Source: JAEUIZ01 sp046155605
Lineage (GTDB): Bacteria > Planctomycetota > Phycisphaerae > Phycisphaerales > UBA1924
Direction of reading: 5' to 3'
Assembly (NCBI GenBank): GCA_046155605.1
Contig: JBJXFQ010000096.1
Coordinates: forward strand, 1-59,807
DNA: 59,807 nucleotides
Made by a program: the position numbers and the translations under genes. Numbering within the stretch: position 1 is the stretch's first letter; each line of letters begins with the position of its first letter. This document shows, piece by piece, positions 24,606 through 34,100 of this stretch. The notes beneath the pieces were generated by a model that was not told the DNA's origin, did not search any database, and was given only the letters and a program-made list of their open reading frames with translations.

Positions 24606-25301
24606 TTGCCGCTGATCTCTGTCGCCAACCTCAAGAAGACCTTTCGCCTCGGGCGGGTCGATGTGCCCGTGCTCCGGGGGGTCGATCTGGCCATCGAACG
24701 CGGCGAGTGGATCGCGATCCTCGGGGCCTCGGGCTCGGGCAAGTCCACACTCTTGCACCTCATGGGCGGGCTCGATCGGCCCGATCGCGGCGGGGGAGAG
24801 ATCGTCTTTGACGGACGGACGCTGGCAAGGCTCTCGCCGCGGCAACTTGATCGCTTCCGGGCCGCCAGCGTCGGGTTCGTGTTCCAGTTCTACCACCTGC
24901 TACCGGAACTGACCGTCCGCGAGAATGTGTCGGTCGCGGGGATGGTGCTGCACCGCAGCCGATCTCGCTTTCGTGCCGCGGGAACGACCGATCGCGCCGG
25001 CTCGCTCCTCGCGGCGTTCGGACTCGACCATCGGCTCGGGCATCGACCCGCGGAACTCTCGGGCGGCGAGCGGCAGCGCGTCGCCATCGCCCGGGCGCTG
25101 GTCAATCAGCCCGACGTGCTCCTGGCTGACGAGCCCACCGGCAATCTCGACCGCGCGACCGGCCAGAAAATCCTCGACGCGGTCGCGGCGTGGCGAAAGC
25201 AGGGTGGCCAGACCATCGTCATGGTCACGCACGACCCGGAGGTGGCGGCCCGGGCGGATCGGGTGGTTCGTTTGGAGGACGGGCGGGTGGCGACTGCTTG
25301 A
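24606..25301 (+). CDS. LolD-like ABC transporter ATPase
   Basis: 231 residues from a TTG at 24606-24608. Walker A GASGSGKSTLLHLMGG, Q-loop FVFQFYHLLPELTVRENV, signature LSGGERQRVAIARAL, Walker B VLLADEPTGNLDRATG and H-loop VMVTHDPEVA are all intact. The YHLLPELT segment is typical of the MacB/LolD branch. It starts 8 bases after the permease and will energise it. The rare TTG start may keep it low relative to its partner. Confidence 0.92.
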   Translation: MPLISVANLKKTFRLGRVDVPVLRGVDLAIERGEWIAILGASGSGKSTLLHLMGGLDRPDRGGGEIVFDGRTLARLSPRQLDRFRAASVGFVFQFYHLLPELTVRENVSVAGMVLHRSRSRFRAAGTTDRAGSLLAAFGLDHRLGHRPAELSGGERQRVAIARALVNQPDVLLADEPTGNLDRATGQKILDAVAAWRKQGGQTIVMVTHDPEVAARADRVVRLEDGRVATA

Positions 25302-25400
25302 CACCCGTTGCTTCGCGCGACTTTGGCGTATTATGCTGGCCTTGATGGTGTGGGTTGGGCCGGATGCCCACCAAACCGAACGGAGCGTGCCCTGTCACCC

Positions 25401-26240
25401 ATGTCTGCCAGTTCGGGTGCCGCGACGACCGAGATCACCCCGCAGTCGGTGGTTCTTCGCGGGCTCGCCGAGAATGAGGTTGTCGCCAAGGTCGTCGATG
25501 TCGGCGAGGGTCGGCCGATTGTCTTCCTTCACGGGCTTGTGGGCCTCAACGACCACTGGGACGAGGTCGTGCAGCGTTCTCGCCACCGCGCCCGCTGCGT
25601 CATGCTCGAACTTCCGCTCCTGAAACTCCGCGGCGACGATTGCTCGATCAACGGCGTCGAAGTCCTCACCGAGCGCTTCCTCGAGCGGTTGGTCAACGCC
25701 GGGCCGCCCCCGGTGCTCGTGGGCAACTCGTTCGGGGGGCATGTGGCGCTGCGGCTGGCGCTGCAGAGGCCCGATCTCGTCGGCGCGCTCGTTCTGGCCG
25801 GTGCCTCGGGCCTCATCGAAAAGACGATGGTCGCCAGCCTGCAGATCAGGCCGACGCGGGAATGGCTGCGACGGAAGATCGGGGAACTCTTCTACGACCC
25901 GGTCAAGAACATGCGCGAGGCCGACCTCGACCGCGCTCATCAGGAACTCTCCGAGCGTTCCGGCGCGCGGGCGATGGTCCGGCTCTCTCGCTCGGCCCGC
26001 CGCAACCACCTGGGCAGCCGGATTCCTCAGATCACGGCGCCGACGCTGCTGATCTGGGGCAAGAACGACATCGTGACCCCACCCGAGGCCGCCGAGCAGT
26101 TCATGTCGCTGTTGCCCGATGCGCGGATCGTGTGGTTTGAGCACTGTGGGCACGCGCCGATGATCGAGAAGCCCGAGGAGTTCGCGCAGGCCATCCTCGC
26201 CTTCGTCGACGAACTCGATCGGCGGGAGCGCTCGCGTTGA
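25401..26240 (+). CDS. Alpha/beta hydrolase
   Basis: 279 residues from ATG 25401; an upstream ATG at 25308 would add 31 unlikely residues. Core strand and oxyanion region GRPIVFLHGLVGLNDHWDEV, nucleophile elbow LVGNSFGGHVALRLALQ (Ser in GNSFG), an Asp in LIWGKNDIVTPPEAAEQF and the His in EHCGHAPMIEKPEEFAQ complete the triad. Cap helices lie between about residues 130 and 200. Family members cleave esters, amides and C-C bonds. The stop overlaps the GH3 start by four bases, so the two are made together; a role in splitting what GH3 joins is possible but inferred. Confidence 0.88.
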   Translation: MSASSGAATTEITPQSVVLRGLAENEVVAKVVDVGEGRPIVFLHGLVGLNDHWDEVVQRSRHRARCVMLELPLLKLRGDDCSINGVEVLTERFLERLVNAGPPPVLVGNSFGGHVALRLALQRPDLVGALVLAGASGLIEKTMVASLQIRPTREWLRRKIGELFYDPVKNMREADLDRAHQELSERSGARAMVRLSRSARRNHLGSRIPQITAPTLLIWGKNDIVTPPEAAEQFMSLLPDARIVWFEHCGHAPMIEKPEEFAQAILAFVDELDRRERSR

Positions 26241-27922
26241 CCCAGATCGCCGGGGCTTCAGGGGGCGCAACGGGAAATGCGGCCAGAGGCGATCGACGCG
26301 GGCCGCGGTGGACCTCACTCGTCGGCACCGGGCTGCGCGTGCGGCTGCTGCGCCGCATCGCCCACCTCTCCAACCTCGACACATGGCGGCAGCACTCCGG
26401 CGCGATCCAGCGGCAACAACTCCGCTGGCTCCTTCGCAAGGCCCAGGGCACCGTCTTTGGCCGCGAGCATGGCTTCGCCCGAATCGCCCAAGTCCCCGAC
26501 GCCGAACTGGTCGCGGCCTATCGCGCTGCCGTACCCGTCGTCGATTGGTACGCCTTCCGCTCGCTCATCGCGAGAATGCGCGAAGGGGCCGAGCCCAACG
26601 TCCTCTGGCCCGGGCTCGTCCGCGACTTCGCCCAGACCAGCGGCACCACCGCCGGCGACAAGTACATCCCCGTCTCCAAGGCGATGATGCGGTCCAACTT
26701 CCGCGCCTCGCTCGACATCTTCGCCAACCTCGCGCGCTTCGGCGTGCCCCTCCCGCGAATCACCGGCGGACGCATCCTCTTCCTGGGCGGTTCGTCCGAT
26801 CTCGCCCAGAGTGATCGCGGCATCCGCACCGGCGACCTCTCGGGCATCGTGACCCCGCTCATCCGCTGGCCCATCACCGAGATCTACTCGCCAGGCCCGC
26901 GGATCGCCCTCATGAGCCACTGGCCCAGCAAGATCGACGCCATGGCACGCGCCTGCATCGACCAGGACATCCGCATGATCAGCGGCATGCCCAGTTGGGC
27001 GATCGTGCTCTTCGAGCGTGTCCTCGCGCTTGCCGCCGAGCGCGGGCGCCCCGAGCGAACCATCCGCGAAATCTGGCCCAACCTGACGGCCTTTGTCCAC
27101 GGCGGGGTCAAGTACGCCCCCTTCGATGCCCGCGTCCGCCGGTTCTACAGCGGCGATGCCGGCGGCCCCGGCGTGCCATGCCGACTCGAGTTGTACCCGG
27201 CGTCCGAGGCCTTCGTGGCGATCCAGGACACCCGTGGCGATCCGGGCCTCCGCGTCCTCGCCGACATCGGCAACTTCATCGAGTTCGTTCCGCTGGAGCG
27301 CATCGGCGACCCAAGCCCGCCCGCCCATGCCATCGACGAGGTTGAGAAGGGACAGCGCTACGTCGTCGTCCTTTCCACGTGCGCGGGCCTGTGGCGCTAT
27401 GTGCTCGGCGATGTCGTGGAGTTTGACACCGTGCCCGCCAGGCCAGGGCGCGCGGGCGATGGCCCGGCCCGCCTGCGCATCGTCGGACGCCACCGCCATT
27501 TCATGAACGCCTTCGGCGAGAACCTGATCGTCGAGCACATCGAGAATGCCGTCGCCGACGCCGCACGAGCGGCCGGCATCGTCGTGGGCGAGTTCACCGC
27601 CGCCCCGCTCTATCCGCGCGACGGGCAACGCGGTGCCGTCGAACTGGCGGTCGAGATCGAATCCAAGCCCCCGGAAGCATCATTGCGCGTCTTTCGGGAT
27701 CGCTTTGACGCCACGCTCAAGACCCAATCCGTCGATTATGGGGTCAAGCGGACGGACGATCTGGGCATGACGGCACCGACGATCACGCCGCTGCCGCTTG
27801 GCACCTTTCATCGCTGGTTGGAATCAAAGGGCAAGTTGGGCGGCCAGCACAAGTGTCCTCGCTGCGCCAACGGGCGCGAGGTCATCGAAGCCGTGGTACG
27901 GTCGGCGGGCGGGGGTTTGTGA
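26237..27922 (+). CDS. GH3-family acyl-adenylating amido synthetase
   Basis: 561 residues from a TTG overlapping the hydrolase stop (TTGA). GH3 enzymes adenylate a carboxylic acid and transfer it to an amino acid. The phosphate-binding loop is DFAQTSGTTAGDKYIPVS, followed by MSHWPSKIDAMARACIDQDI and GMPSWAIVLFERV, then the adenine pocket (YPASEAFVAIQDTRGD) and the hinge LRIVGRHRHFMNAFGENLIV, EHIENAV, all typical of the family. The last 40 residues include CPRCANG, an unusual short CxxC. In plants the substrate is jasmonate or auxin; here it is unknown. Confidence 0.86.
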   Translation: MTQIAGASGGATGNAARGDRRGPRWTSLVGTGLRVRLLRRIAHLSNLDTWRQHSGAIQRQQLRWLLRKAQGTVFGREHGFARIAQVPDAELVAAYRAAVPVVDWYAFRSLIARMREGAEPNVLWPGLVRDFAQTSGTTAGDKYIPVSKAMMRSNFRASLDIFANLARFGVPLPRITGGRILFLGGSSDLAQSDRGIRTGDLSGIVTPLIRWPITEIYSPGPRIALMSHWPSKIDAMARACIDQDIRMISGMPSWAIVLFERVLALAAERGRPERTIREIWPNLTAFVHGGVKYAPFDARVRRFYSGDAGGPGVPCRLELYPASEAFVAIQDTRGDPGLRVLADIGNFIEFVPLERIGDPSPPAHAIDEVEKGQRYVVVLSTCAGLWRYVLGDVVEFDTVPARPGRAGDGPARLRIVGRHRHFMNAFGENLIVEHIENAVADAARAAGIVVGEFTAAPLYPRDGQRGAVELAVEIESKPPEASLRVFRDRFDATLKTQSVDYGVKRTDDLGMTAPTITPLPLGTFHRWLESKGKLGGQHKCPRCANGREVIEAVVRSAGGGL

Positions 27923-28033
27923 CGCCAGAGAACCAAGCGTGCGGCTGAAACGAACGCCGACATCGGCCCAACCACGATCAGGCGGAGCACGCGCGAAGGC
28001 GGTACCATCCGCCCAATCCCGTTGGGAGATCGA

Positions 28034-28603
28034 ATGAGCGCCCCAAAGACCAGCCCGGGACCAGCAACCAAACGCCAGGGGCATCCCGGCGCGCCCGTCG
28101 CCCTGGCCGGTGCCGCGCTTCTCGAACAATGCGCCTCGGTCATCCGCTCGTCCGACACCCGCTGCTATTGCGGGGAATCCGCGACCATTCGCGGCGGCAC
28201 TCTGGGCAAGCACGTTCGCCACGTCCTCGATCACTTCCGGGCCGCCCTCGACGCCGCGGACGATCCCCGCCTCGTCATCGACTATGACCACCGCGAGCGC
28301 GATGTGCCGATGGAGAGCGACCCCGGCGCGGCACTGGCCTCGATCGCGAACCTCCGCGAGCGGCTCCTGGGCGTGACCGACGCGAGCGTTGATCGTCCGG
28401 TTGTCGTTCGCTTCATGATCACCGGCGATGGCACGGAGGCCGAACTGCGCTCGACCCTTGGGCGTGAACTCGCGTTCGCCGCTCACCACGCCGTCCATCA
28501 TCACGCGATGATGGGCGCGATCGCGACAGAGTTCGGCCTGCGCGTGGGGCCGGAGTTCGGGAAGGCACCGTCCACGATCAATCACGATCGTCACGGTCGA
28601 TAG
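28034..28603 (+). CDS. DinB-like protein beside NRDE
   Basis: 189 residues from ATG 28034, with GGAG seven bases before; a TTG at 28022 would add four residues. Histidines in GGTLGKHVRHVLDHFRAALD and in AFAAHHAVHHHAMMGAIA provide the metal set of the DinB four-helix bundle, here enriched (five His in ten residues). YDHRERDVPMESDPGAALAS lies between. It is followed 15 bases later by the NRDE gene, an adjacency I have seen in other planctomycetes. Activity unknown; the N-terminal 25 residues are polar and likely disordered. Confidence 0.75.
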   Translation: MSAPKTSPGPATKRQGHPGAPVALAGAALLEQCASVIRSSDTRCYCGESATIRGGTLGKHVRHVLDHFRAALDAADDPRLVIDYDHRERDVPMESDPGAALASIANLRERLLGVTDASVDRPVVVRFMITGDGTEAELRSTLGRELAFAAHHAVHHHAMMGAIATEFGLRVGPEFGKAPSTINHDRHGR

Positions 28604-28618
28604 GAACAACCCCGCCGC

Positions 28619-29356
28619 ATGTGTACGGTGACGATCATCTCGGGCGCGTCGGCGGATGGGGTGGGGATGCGCGTGGTCTGCAACCGCGACGAGTCTCGCT
28701 CCCGTCCGCCCGCCATGCCCCCCAAATGGCGCGAGGTCGAGGACATGCCCGGCGCGCGCGCCATCTGGCCCATGGACCTCGAAGCGGGCGGCACCTGGAT
28801 CGCCGCAGCCGAGTCCGGACTCGTTCTCTGCCTCCTCAATGTCAATCCCGAGCCGCCTCCGCGCCTGCCTCGCTCGGGCCTGCAATCTCGCGGACTGGTG
28901 ATCCCGTCGCTGATCGGGCTCTCGAGCCCGCAGGCCGTCGTCCGCCGACTCTCGCAGACTTCGCTCAAACGCTTCGCCCCCTTCCGGTTGGTGGCGATGC
29001 AATCAGCCCGGGCCGGGGCCGAGCCCGCGGTAGCCGAGGTCCGCTGGGATCGCGCCGCGATGAATGTCACATGGCGCTCCGGTGCCGCGGCCTGCTTCGT
29101 CAGTTCCGGGCTGGGCGATTCGCTCGCCGCGCCCCGGCTCGAACTCTTCGACGACCTCGTCGTCACGCCCGGCCCGACCGCCGAGCGCCAGGACGAGTTC
29201 CATCGGCACCAGTGGGCCGATCGGCCCGAGATCAGTGTTCTGATGTCCCGCGCCGAGGCCCGCACCGTCTCGATCTCCACGCTCGAAGTCACGCAAGGCG
29301 GCACGATCTCGATGCGGTACGAGCCAGTGCCCGCGACGCCCGCCGCCGTCCCTTGA
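28619..29356 (+). CDS. NRDE/TANGO2-family protein
   Basis: 245 residues starting MCTVTIIS, with the conserved Cys2 that would be exposed after Met removal as in N-terminal nucleophile hydrolases, and the family NRDE motif in VVCNRDESRSRPPAMPPKW. GGTWIAAAESGLVLCLLN follows, another family segment. Eukaryotic TANGO2 affects secretion, Golgi and lipid homeostasis, but the enzymatic role is unproven. It is in the same run as the DinB-like gene (15 bases) and GT9 (19 bases). Confidence 0.85.
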   Translation: MCTVTIISGASADGVGMRVVCNRDESRSRPPAMPPKWREVEDMPGARAIWPMDLEAGGTWIAAAESGLVLCLLNVNPEPPPRLPRSGLQSRGLVIPSLIGLSSPQAVVRRLSQTSLKRFAPFRLVAMQSARAGAEPAVAEVRWDRAAMNVTWRSGAAACFVSSGLGDSLAAPRLELFDDLVVTPGPTAERQDEFHRHQWADRPEISVLMSRAEARTVSISTLEVTQGGTISMRYEPVPATPAAVP

Positions 29357-29375
29357 TCGAATACCATGCTGCGGG

Positions 29376-31175
29376 ATGATGCGGATCCTCATTTCCAACC
29401 CGGACACGATCGGTGATGTGGTGCTCCGCCAGCCGCTCTTTGCAGCGCTGCAGGCCGCGGGCCACGAACTGACGCTGATCGTCCGCCCGCTGCTGGGTCC
29501 GCTGGTCTCGCTTGTCGCGCCCGGCGCGCGGGTGACTTTGTGTGACGCAAACCTCTATGACCCCACGCTGCGGGTGGACGCGATCGAACTCGACGATGCG
29601 GCCGGCGCGGCGGCGGAGGCCGATCCCGACCTGCTCGTTGTCGCCCCGTTTCAATGGACGCCGCTCGAAGAACGACTCGCGCGCGACCTGCCACGAGCGC
29701 GATCGATCGGCATGGCCGGGCGTCGATTCGTCGCGCTCGACCACGGTCCGACGGGCGAAGCGTCCTGGTCGCCGACGACGGCCGTCTCCGTCGCCGAGGA
29801 CGTTCCCGAGGTCCGCAAGAACGAACTGCTCGCGGGTGCGATCCTCGAACGGGCCGTCACGCTCCCCGATCCGCGCCTCGAAGCGACGCCCGCCTACCTT
29901 GCCGCGGGGCGCGTGGCCCTGGCGCGGCTCGGGCTCGACGAGGACGAGTTCTGGATCGCGTGCGTCGGCGACGGCCCCTTCACCGCCGTTCGCAACTGGC
30001 GGCATGAGGCCTGGGCCGAGGCTCTGGCCCAGTGGTCGAGTCGCCACGATCGCCGGTTCCTCTTCATCGGCAGCGCGGAAGAGTCGGAGTCGTGCGAGCA
30101 CATTCGCGGCCTGATGGGCGAAGCCGGCGCTCGATGCGCGACCTGGACCGGTGCCGCAGGGGGCGACCTCGACACGCTACTCGGGCTTGTCGCGCTCTCG
30201 CGCGGGTATGTCGGGCGCGACACCGGCCCGATGCACCTCGCCGCGGCGCTGGGCAAGCCTGTGCTCGCGGTCTTTGGCGGCGGCACCTGGCCGCGTTTCC
30301 TCCCCACCGCCACGCCCAGCATCTCGATCACCGTCGGCGTGCCGTGTGTGGGCTGCGGGTGGAACTGCCATCTGCCCGAGTCGTATTGCATCAAGCAGGT
30401 GCCCGTGCCGGCCGTGGTTCAGGCGGCGGATGAACTCGAATCCGGGCGCGTCCAATCGCGCGAGGCCCGCCAACTTCGTCCTGACGCGGCGCTCCTGGCC
30501 CGCATCGGTCGCGAGAGCACGCACGCCGCACGCGAGCGACTGCTCTCGCTCAGCGTTTCGCGGAGAGAAAGCATGGACACCACCGCCACCCTGACAGCGA
30601 GCCTCGAGCGCGCGCTCAAGGAAGCCGGCCGCGCCGAGGCCGTCGCCCACGAACTCGAATCGGCACGCGCCGAGGCCAACCGCCGCGAATCGGTGCTTCG
30701 GCAGCGCGTCGCGGCGACCGAAGCCCTGCTCCGGTCTCGCGAACGCGAACTCCTCGAACAGATCGCCGCGCTCGAAGCCAAGGCCGCGGACGGCACGCAC
30801 CGCGAACAGGCGCAAGCCGCGTTGGCCAGGGCCGTCGCCGCGGAACACCGCGCGAGCCAACTCGCCGCCGATTTCGAGCGCCGCGCCGCCGACATCGAAG
30901 CGCGACTCGCTCGGGCGCACGAGGCGCTCACACCAGCGCAAGCCCAACTCACCGACGCGCGAAACCAGGCCGCCGACCTCAAGACCCGCCTCGCCAACGC
31001 CGAGCGCGAGATCGCCGTCCTCGCCTCGCTCTCGCGGCAACGCGAGGACGAGGCCGAACTCCTCCGCATCCGAATCCACGACCTCATGGCCTCGCGCTGG
31101 CGCAAGTACGGCCAGCGGCTCGGCATCGTCATGACCATGCCCTGGGAGCGAGAGGCCCGCAACGGCCACCACTGA
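29376..31175 (+). CDS. GT9 heptosyltransferase-like enzyme with long coiled coil
   Basis: 599 residues. Residues 1-350 are glycosyltransferase family 9 (heptosyltransferase fold): MRILISNPDTIGDVVLRQPL, then a second-domain turn FTAVRNWRHEAWAEALAQWS, FIGSAEESESCEHI and the donor-binding YVGRDTGPMHLAAALGKPV. Residues 380-580 form a long heptad-rich coiled coil (LERALKEAGRAEAVAHELES and similar), uncommon in GT9 proteins. The tail (MASRWRKYGQRLGIVMTMPW) is basic and hydrophobic. It may oligomerise or scaffold the fusion protein encoded 2 bases downstream. Confidence 0.85.
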   Translation: MMRILISNPDTIGDVVLRQPLFAALQAAGHELTLIVRPLLGPLVSLVAPGARVTLCDANLYDPTLRVDAIELDDAAGAAAEADPDLLVVAPFQWTPLEERLARDLPRARSIGMAGRRFVALDHGPTGEASWSPTTAVSVAEDVPEVRKNELLAGAILERAVTLPDPRLEATPAYLAAGRVALARLGLDEDEFWIACVGDGPFTAVRNWRHEAWAEALAQWSSRHDRRFLFIGSAEESESCEHIRGLMGEAGARCATWTGAAGGDLDTLLGLVALSRGYVGRDTGPMHLAAALGKPVLAVFGGGTWPRFLPTATPSISITVGVPCVGCGWNCHLPESYCIKQVPVPAVVQAADELESGRVQSREARQLRPDAALLARIGRESTHAARERLLSLSVSRRESMDTTATLTASLERALKEAGRAEAVAHELESARAEANRRESVLRQRVAATEALLRSRERELLEQIAALEAKAADGTHREQAQAALARAVAAEHRASQLAADFERRAADIEARLARAHEALTPAQAQLTDARNQAADLKTRLANAEREIAVLASLSRQREDEAELLRIRIHDLMASRWRKYGQRLGIVMTMPWEREARNGHH

Positions 31176-31177
31176 CC

Positions 31178-34100
31178 ATGCACCTCCCCATCAACCCGCC
31201 GACCTTGATCGTTCCCGACCGCGAAGGACTCGGACATGCGCCGAGTTGGCCCAGCGCAGCCTTCCTGAGCGACGAGCACAGCGGGATCTTCGACGCCACG
31301 AAGCACCTCCCCGGCTGGCAAGACCCGCCCGACTCCTTCAAACTCTACGAGATGGCCTTCCACGCCGGGTCGGTCATCCTCGAAGTCGGCGTCTATGGCG
31401 GACGATCCGCCGTCATCGAGTTGCGCGGCGCGCTCGCCGGCGTTGCCGCTCGCGGCGGACCCGCACCACAGTTCTTCGGCGTCGATGTCGATCCCTTCTA
31501 CCTCGAACGCAGTTACCCCTCCATCGACGGCGCGGGCGTCTCGCAACACGCCCTGCTCTTCCACGGCAACCTGGCCCGCTTGCTCGGCGAGGTGCCGATT
31601 GTCCCGACGATGGTCTTTGTCGATGGCGACCACCGCTACCCAGGCTGTTGGTCCGATCTCCGGCTGCTCGCCGATACCCTCGCGCCGGGCACGCCCGTGA
31701 TGTGCCACGACTACGGCGGCATCCCGGACGTGCGCCGCGCGGTCGATGAGTGGATCGCCACGGGCCGCTACACGAGCATGGGCCGCTTCGCGGGCTCGAT
31801 CCTGCTGCGCGTCGAATCGCGCGATGGCCGATCGTCGCCCGGCGTGGGGCGCGGGCTCTCGCCCGAGCGTTTCGCGGCGTTGCGCGAGGGTGCCCGCGCT
31901 CGATACACCAGCGCCACGCCGCCGATGCTCCGCCGCGACGCGCACTACACGCCCGTGAAAGACCTGACGACGCCGGCGCGGCTTGAACTGCTCGGCCCGA
32001 GCGGTTCGCGGATCACCTCCGGCCGTGCCGAATGGCCCTATGCGGCGGCCGGCGATCCTCTGCCGCCCGCGATGCCCGGCGGGGTGCCTTGGCCACGCAT
32101 CTCCATCGTCACCCCGACTTTCAACCAGGGCCGATACATCGAGGAGACGCTGCTCTCGGTCCGCCGGCAGGGCTATTCGAACGTCGAGCACATCATCATC
32201 GACGGCGGCTCGACCGACGACACGCTCGACGTGATCGACCGCTACCGCGACGGGTTGGCACGGGTCATCTCCGAGAAAGACCGCGGGCAATCCGACGCGA
32301 TCAACAAGGGGATGCGTCTTGCCACGGGCGACATCCTGACGTGGCTCAACAGCGACGACATGCTCGCCCCCGGCGCGCTCGCCGCCGTCGCCCTCGCCTT
32401 CCACATGGGCGGCGCGGACCTGGTCGCGGGCGAGTGCCACGTCCGCCGCGACGGCAAGCCCTGGCAGCGCCACCTCACCAGTTGTGACGACGGCCCGATG
32501 CCGATCGACGAACTGCTCGACATCGAATCGCGCTGGCTCCAGGGGCAGTTTTTCTACCAGCCCGAAGTTTTCTTCTCGCGCGAAGCGTGGGAGAAGGCCG
32601 GCGCGAGCGTCCGCGAGGACCTCTATTTCAGCATGGACTACGACCTCTGGACGCGCATGGCCGCCCAGGGCGCACGCCTCCGCGTCATCGGTCGGCCCGT
32701 CTCGCTCTTCCGCGCGCACGACGAGCAGAAGACCGCGAACAACCACGGCGGGGGCTTCCGGGTCGAGTTGCCGCGCGCCCGCGACGAGGCCGTCGCGCGG
32801 CTCGATCGCCCCTTGCCGTCGCCCGCGCCCGCCGCGACGCGAGATCGCCTCCGCGTCGCCCTCTTCAACGACCTTGGCTATGCCTACGGCGCGGGCATCG
32901 CGCACCGCCGCATCGCCGCAGCCCTGCGCCTCGCCGGCCACGATGTCAGCGTCGTCGCCGCCTCGGGCAGCGAGATCCACGCTTCCGCGGCCCGCGTCAC
33001 GTCCGATGCCATCATTGATCGGCTCGCCGCCGGCAACCCAGACCTCGTCGTTGTGGGCAACCTCCACGGCGCCGACCTGGATGCCGAGGTCGTCGGCGCG
33101 ATCGCCGCCCGCTGGCCCACCGCAATCCTGCTCCATGATCTTTGGTGGCTCACCGGCCGCTGCGCCTATCCCGGCCCGTGCGCGCAGTACCTCCGCGGCT
33201 GCGACGCCGCTTGCGCCTGCGAGGCGCAGTATCCCGCGATGGACCGAGGGCTCGTCGCTGCCGCATGGGAGGCGAGGCGTCGCGTCCTCGCGATGCCCAA
33301 CGTCCATCTCTGGGCCAACAGTCGATCGACCCTCGCCCGTGCTCGGCAGGCGCTCACCGCTCCAGGTCACGCCGGACGAACACCCCCGATCGACTGGATC
33401 AGTTTCGGCGTCGAACTCGACACCTTCCGCCCGCGCTGCAAGGCCGATTGCCGCGAGCGCCTCGGCCTCCCGCAGGACCAGTTCATCATCATGTCCTCGT
33501 CGTCGTCGCTGGCCGACCCGCGCAAGGGCCTCACGCACCTCGCCGAGGCGCTGAAACTCCTCGATCTGCCCGACACGCAAGTCGTCTGCGTCGGCTGGTT
33601 CGCGGCGAACGAAGAGCCGCCGATCCCTGGGATGCGGGCCATGGGCTATATCGACGACCCGACGCGCCTCGCCGACCTCTATTCCGCCGCCGATCTCTTT
33701 GTCGGGCCGAGCCTCGAAGAGGCCTTCGGACAGGTCTACGTCGAGGCCGCCGCCTGCGGCACGCCCAGCATCGGCTATCCCGTTGACGGCAAGCCCGAAG
33801 CGATCGCGGACGGCATCAGCGGTCGGCTCACGGCGCGCGTCGATCCCGTCGCCCTCGCCGACGCCATCGGCGAGTTGTATTCCAACGCGCCCCTCCGCCG
33901 CGACATGGGCTCGTGGGCTCGCATCTGGGCCGAGAATCACTGGTCGATGTCGGCCTCGGCCCGTCGCCTCGCCGTCGTCCTCCGCAAGCAGGGATTCGCG
34001 TCTCGCGCCGGCATCGGACCCAAACTGGGCCTCACGTTCGATCCGCCCGCCGCGCCCGAACCCGTGCTCGTCGCCCCGGGCTTTCCCGCGTGGCGCGCCA

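Noticed and set aside
25298..25334. A perfect TTGACA with a TATTAT downstream, before the hydrolase gene
   Set aside because: The spacing is 25 bases rather than 15-19, and TTGACA includes the ATPase stop codon, so it is likely coincidence.
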